DNA of 64,000 nucleotides from Capnocytophaga sp. oral taxon 878 (lineage in GTDB: Bacteria; Bacteroidota; Bacteroidia; Flavobacteriales; Flavobacteriaceae): NCBI RefSeq assembly GCF_002999135.1, contig NZ_CP027229.1, positions 992,001-1,056,000 on the forward strand, given 5' to 3'. A model generated the notes under the pieces. That model saw nothing but the letters and a program-made list of their open reading frames with translations, was not told the DNA's origin and made no database searches. Shown piece by piece: positions 60,955 through 64,000 of this stretch. How positions within the stretch are numbered: the stretch's first letter is position 1; each line of letters starts with the position of its first letter. Position numbers and translations under genes: made by a program.

Positions 60955-61791
60955 ATGAAAAACAACCTTATTCACGGCGTTCATATTTTTGAAAGCGATC
61001 TCGCTAATGAGTTGGATAGCATAGTAGAAGATGCTTATCACTACGGCGCTACAGAAGCTGAAATACGCTCCCTTATAGACACTTTTCGCAAGGAAGCTGT
61101 GCGCACTACCTTGGAGAAGGAAATATTTTTGACCCTTCGCCTTGCTATTTTGTGGCAGTATGGGTGGTTGCGCCCCGAGGAGGTAGCTCCCCTGCAACAG
61201 TTAGTCCAAAAAGGAGTTTCTAAAAAGTGGCTACAGCAGTTTGGTACTGATACCCCCCAGATGAGCTATGCAAAGCGACAACAGCAAGTAGTACGACTGC
61301 TCTCTCGCCTTGCCACTGCCAATACAGCAGTGCCTGCACGCGAACATTGGCAAAAGGTAACCGATTTCCTTTTTGTGCCTTATGAAGTGCTGAGCGTACC
61401 CTTGTTGGGAGGTCAGTATGGTGCGGTATGGCTATTGAGGACTGATAACTATGAGGGCGACGGACATTATACTTTCGTGGAACTATTATATAAAAGTACT
61501 GAAAAGCCAACGATGGAATCGCTAATGGAGGCGCGCCTTCAGCTGATGGGAGATGGTGAGAAGGAAGTGCTCAGTGATGTGCGTAGGGTGAGTCATAAAG
61601 CCTTGTTGCTCTTTGCCGAACGCTTGGAGCGGATAGGTACTGCCATTCCTAAGGAATCCCTACCAGAGCCTTCGCCCTATATAATAGCCTACGATTCTTT
61701 TGAGAAATTCGTACAGCGATGGAACAGCGATACGGGTATCCCCGATAAAAGGAAAAGAAAGAAGTTCAAGTCAGTCGTTGCCGATTGGTAA
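60955..61791 (+). CDS. Hypothetical immunity-like protein (278 aa)
   Basis: N-terminal helical part ('YGATEAEIRSLIDTFRKEAVRTTLEKE', about 25-60), a central 'EVLSVPLLGGQYGAVWLLRTD' strand pair near 144-166 that faintly recalls the Imm26 fold, and a basic tail 'DKRKRKKFKSV'. Not confidently assigned. Six bases after the exonuclease gene. A degenerate copy of its 5' end lies 580 bp upstream. Confidence 0.65.
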   Translation: MKNNLIHGVHIFESDLANELDSIVEDAYHYGATEAEIRSLIDTFRKEAVRTTLEKEIFLTLRLAILWQYGWLRPEEVAPLQQLVQKGVSKKWLQQFGTDTPQMSYAKRQQQVVRLLSRLATANTAVPAREHWQKVTDFLFVPYEVLSVPLLGGQYGAVWLLRTDNYEGDGHYTFVELLYKSTEKPTMESLMEARLQLMGDGEKEVLSDVRRVSHKALLLFAERLERIGTAIPKESLPEPSPYIIAYDSFEKFVQRWNSDTGIPDKRKRKKFKSVVADW

Positions 61792-61809
61792 TTTAGTAAA
61801 TTGACAAAT

Positions 61810-62914
61810 TATAGTCAAAAAGAAATGGTTTGCGAATTTATCAAACGGAAATTGAGAGTTAGAAGTGACTCTAACTCCTTTTTATAAGTATGTATATTAT
61901 CAAAGAAATTCCTTATAGCATCTCGGAATTCTGTCTTGTTCCGATAGAAACCCGTATTGATTACTTTTTTTCGTAAGAATTTCCACAAGCGCTCTATTAA
62001 ATTGAGGTTCGGAGAGTATGGAGGCAAGAAAATTTGCTTGATTCTATTATCTTCTACCCAGTTTTGAAGTTCTTTATTGTGATAGTAGCGAGCATTATCG
62101 GATATAATATAAATATTTTTAGCGTTTGGATGCTTTTTAAGAGCTAATTCGTAAAGTTCTTTTGTTGATTCTGCATTAACGCATTCACAATCAAGAGCTA
62201 TTACATCTGTAACATCATAAGCATTAAGTAAACCATTAATATTCACTCTATCACGCCCACTAACTGTTGGTTGTTGAAACTCTTTACCTTTCTCTATCCA
62301 AGCATAAGTGGAACGGCTGTTGTGCGTAGGATGAACACCATCGGCAAAATACACCACATCCCCTTCTTCCTTTTCTTGAAGAATTTTAGAGAGTGCTTCA
62401 GCAAATAGTTTTTGTTTTAAAGGATCCGCTTCACAAGGCACTTCGGTTGTTTTCTTGTAGGAAAAACCAATTCTGTTAAGTAAATCAGCCATTCCTTGTG
62501 GAGTATAGGTAACTTCAAAAGTGTCTTTAACCCATTGAGATACTTGTTTTGCATCTGTATAAAGATGTGTGCGTAACTCTTGTTTTAAGGATTCTATTTG
62601 AAAAATATTAAGCAGACCTTGATAACCTCTATAACGATTCTCAAGGAGTTTATCTAGTCCTCCTTCAAGATATAAGGAACGATAACGATAAACAGTAGAA
62701 ATGTCTATACCCAAGCAATCAGCAACAAAAATAGGAGTATTGCCCATAGAAAGCATCAAAATGCAGGTAACTCGGGCATAATCCGAGCGACCTTGCAAGT
62801 TGCGTTGGAGCTTTCTAAGTTCCTCTATTTCTGTTGGTGACACTGTTAGTTCCATAGACAATGCAAAGATAATAAATCTTTTATTTATTCGCAATCTAAA
62901 TTTGTTTGACTATA
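61810..62914 (-). mobile_element. IS630-family insertion sequence
   Basis: About 1.1 kb bounded by imperfect inverted repeats of about 34 bp: left TATAGTCAAA...TTGCGAAT (61810-61843) and the matching right end (62881-62914 read on minus), both with TATAGTCAAA outermost and TTGCGAAT inner boxes. TA on both sides fits the IS630/Tc1 TA target duplication. It carries one intact transposase. Confidence 0.85.
61815..62855 (-). CDS. IS630-family transposase
   Basis: 346 residues. N-terminal helix-turn-helix ('VADCLGIDISTVYRYRSLYLEGGLDKLL', about 44-71) and a DDE catalytic core: first Asp in 'VVYFADGVHPTHN' near 167, second in 'IYIISDNARYYHN' near 253, Glu in 'LPPYSPNLNLIERLWKFLR' near 289. One uninterrupted frame. 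ATG 62855 begins 'MELTVSPTEIEELRKL'; an upstream in-frame ATG overlaps the right terminal repeat. The stop codon lies in the left repeat. Confidence 0.92.
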   Translation of the reverse strand: MELTVSPTEIEELRKLQRNLQGRSDYARVTCILMLSMGNTPIFVADCLGIDISTVYRYRSLYLEGGLDKLLENRYRGYQGLLNIFQIESLKQELRTHLYTDAKQVSQWVKDTFEVTYTPQGMADLLNRIGFSYKKTTEVPCEADPLKQKLFAEALSKILQEKEEGDVVYFADGVHPTHNSRSTYAWIEKGKEFQQPTVSGRDRVNINGLLNAYDVTDVIALDCECVNAESTKELYELALKKHPNAKNIYIISDNARYYHNKELQNWVEDNRIKQIFLPPYSPNLNLIERLWKFLRKKVINTGFYRNKTEFRDAIRNFFDNIHTYKKELESLLTLNFRLINSQTISF

Positions 62915-62919
62915 ATTCT

Positions 62920-63267
62920 ATGAAAAAGTTTGAATTTAAATACAAATTTGAGTTCTTTTGTTCCCCTATTTGGATAGAGGAAAACGTGAAGAATCCTACT
63001 CCTCGCAATGTGGAGATTGCGGATTTGGATATCAATCCGTATCTAAAGGAAGAGTTAGAGGAACTCAACCACTTGTATCAAGAGATTTTCAATGATAATT
63101 ACCCTCCTGAATCCGATTTCAAAGATACCATAAGTGAGTATATTTTCGTAAACCGCGTACTCACCTCGGCAGAACTTTTAGAGAAAGAAGTGGGAGAGCA
63201 ATACACTTTTGTCTTTGATTATCCAAAATGGAGAGAAAGAAAAGAAAAATTAAAATTAGTACAATGA
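62920..63267 (+). CDS. Hypothetical immunity-like protein (115 aa)
   Basis: A short acidic/aromatic protein ('MKKFEFKYKFEFFCSPIWIEE', then 'LNHLYQEIFNDNYPPESDFK'). Not recognised; its C-terminal 'FDYPKWRERKEKLKLVQ' overlaps the next start by ATGA, tying it to the SUKH gene. The ATG is 6 bp from the IS edge, so the IS has separated it from its former upstream DNA and any promoter must lie in the IS or be lost. Confidence 0.68.
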   Translation: MKKFEFKYKFEFFCSPIWIEENVKNPTPRNVEIADLDINPYLKEELEELNHLYQEIFNDNYPPESDFKDTISEYIFVNRVLTSAELLEKEVGEQYTFVFDYPKWRERKEKLKLVQ

Positions 63268-63860
63268 GTGCAAGAGCCTTGATATATTTTTTACAGTTGC
63301 AAATGGCTAAAAAGCCTAACTTTTTTCTATTTCGTGAAGAAGAACCCTTGGCAACTTTTCAAGAGATAGAAGTGATAGAAAAACACATAGCTGCCACGCT
63401 GCCTATTGTTTTTAAGGAATTTCAACAGAAGTTCGGGGGAGGTACTTTTGGTTATGCCGAACTCTATGCTATATCACCTAAAAGTGAGTATTATGTCTTT
63501 CAAGAACCTCTATGTCCTAATGATTTTTTTCCTATCGCTAATGATGGGACTGGTGGCTTTTATGGCTTTGTAAAGAATGAAAACGAATTTGCCGATAAGG
63601 TCTATTATTGGGATAATACACTCCAAAGAACCTCTTATCAACAAACAAAGTATAGTTTTGCTAGTTTCTTTTTGTGGAGTGCTTTCAATCTTAAAGTCAA
63701 TTGGTTTAGCGATCACCCCGATGCTCCTTATGAAACCGTTATCAAGTGCACAGATAATGGCAAATACCAAGTGTATCACACCGATGAAAGGGCAAATCTG
63801 TGGGGCGTAATCACAGAATTTGACACCCTTGAAGAAGCGATCAATAAATTTGAAAATTAG
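63264..63860 (+). CDS. SMI1/KNR4 (SUKH-1-like) family protein
   Basis: 198 residues. 'ATFQEIEVIEKHIAATLPIVFKEF' near 24-47 followed by a Gly-rich turn 'KFGGGTFGYAELYAIS' is the SUKH opening (helix, then 'LP..Y..F....GG'), and 'FPIANDGTGGFYGFV' near 82-96 is the G-N/D-G strand. SUKH proteins are immunity proteins of polymorphic and contact-dependent toxins. Start ATG overlaps the preceding TGA. Confidence 0.83.
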   Translation: MSARALIYFLQLQMAKKPNFFLFREEEPLATFQEIEVIEKHIAATLPIVFKEFQQKFGGGTFGYAELYAISPKSEYYVFQEPLCPNDFFPIANDGTGGFYGFVKNENEFADKVYYWDNTLQRTSYQQTKYSFASFFLWSAFNLKVNWFSDHPDAPYETVIKCTDNGKYQVYHTDERANLWGVITEFDTLEEAINKFEN

Positions 63861-63863
63861 CCA

Positions 63864-64000
63864 ATGAGTGCAACACTCACCTTTAACAAATCTACTATGA
63901 AAGAAAAAACAGCTACACAAATTGAGTTCGACGAGATGGTAAAAGAACTCTATCAAATACTAAAACCCTTAGGCTTTAAGAAAAAAGCACTACATTTTTA
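63864..64000 (+). CDS. DUF4304-like protein, N-terminal fragment
   Basis: Runs off the window end. From ATG 63864 (or 63897) the protein reads to 'ELYQILKPLGFKKKALHF', where 'lkPLGFkkk...f' is the start of DUF4304 domains that occur in immunity arrays. The start codon context (caATGAGTGCAA) repeats that of the preceding SUKH gene. Only 45 residues are visible. Confidence 0.65.
   Translation, partial: MSATLTFNKSTMKEKTATQIEFDEMVKELYQILKPLGFKKKALHF

Overview
The window looks like chromosomal DNA of a low-GC flavobacterium, most likely a Capnocytophaga-type member of the Flavobacteriaceae. The support is the flavobacterial promoter grammar (TTG, 18-20 bp, TAnnTTTG) found upstream of about twenty transcription units, a Rho with a long low-complexity insertion, tRNAs without an encoded CCA, many Bacteroidetes lipoproteins and porin-type beta-barrels, and the moxR/DUF58/BatA cluster. 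The genus is an inference. No rRNA, prophage or CRISPR array is present.

Layout. 1-2.8 kb: tail of a SUKH-type immunity gene, an intergenic repeat element, dipeptidase pepD and a small hypothetical gene. 2.9-3.3 kb: a Ser-Pro-Arg tRNA operon. 3.6-8.3 kb: moxR, DUF58, a BatD-like gene and batA, ending in a terminator without batB/C/E. 8.4-22.2 kb, mostly on the minus strand: lipA; a TlpA-like lipoprotein gene with a DUF-type gene; an operon of alpha/beta hydrolase, cyclophilin, lpxB and rhomboid; tRNA-Ser; rho; and a six-gene operon (DHOase-like, esterase, K+ channel, miaA, Nudix, prenyl synthase). 22.7-26.1 kb (+): M48 peptidase, GH25 muramidase, formyl-THF cyclo-ligase, udk and a DivIC-like gene. 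26.2-35.1 kb (-): birA with an MBOAT/SGNH/SGNH O-acylation module, then an operon containing mtaB and a TRIC channel. 35.7-38.7 kb (+): prmA, a SMUG2-like glycosylase and a carotenoid-type oxidoreductase. 38.7-48.6 kb (-): M13 peptidase, Asp-box propeller protein, LysM/periplasmic-binding protein, guaA and purE. 49.1-56.7 kb: TolC, a U32-peptidase gene (trhP-like) with ferredoxin, beta-barrels, a Rieske-like lipoprotein, DUF6427 and upp.

From about 56.7 kb the window becomes accessory. It starts with a promoter, a 25-codon leader ORF and a strong terminator with a possible antiterminator. An unknown basic protein and the release-factor homologue PrfH (without its usual RtcB partner) follow. 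After that comes an array of small immunity-like genes with paralogues, a gene remnant, a DEDDh exonuclease, an IS630-family element and a SUKH/DUF4304 tail running off the end. PrfH is tied in the literature to repair of ribosomes cut by nucleases, so its place beside an immunity array suggests a toxin-defence neighbourhood; that link is inference.

The main unexplained structures are: (1) a family of five intergenic elements built on 11-bp tandem units, all but one in divergent or promoter-bearing gaps upstream of genes; (2) the leader-peptide/attenuator-like unit at 56.7-57.0 kb; (3) the prfH locus; (4) microevolution in the immunity array, namely a 16-bp tandem duplication over a stop codon and an N-terminal gene scar; (5) a sigma-54-like promoter in front of a beta-barrel gene; and (6) a rho leader whose 5' end can pair with the region before the start codon.
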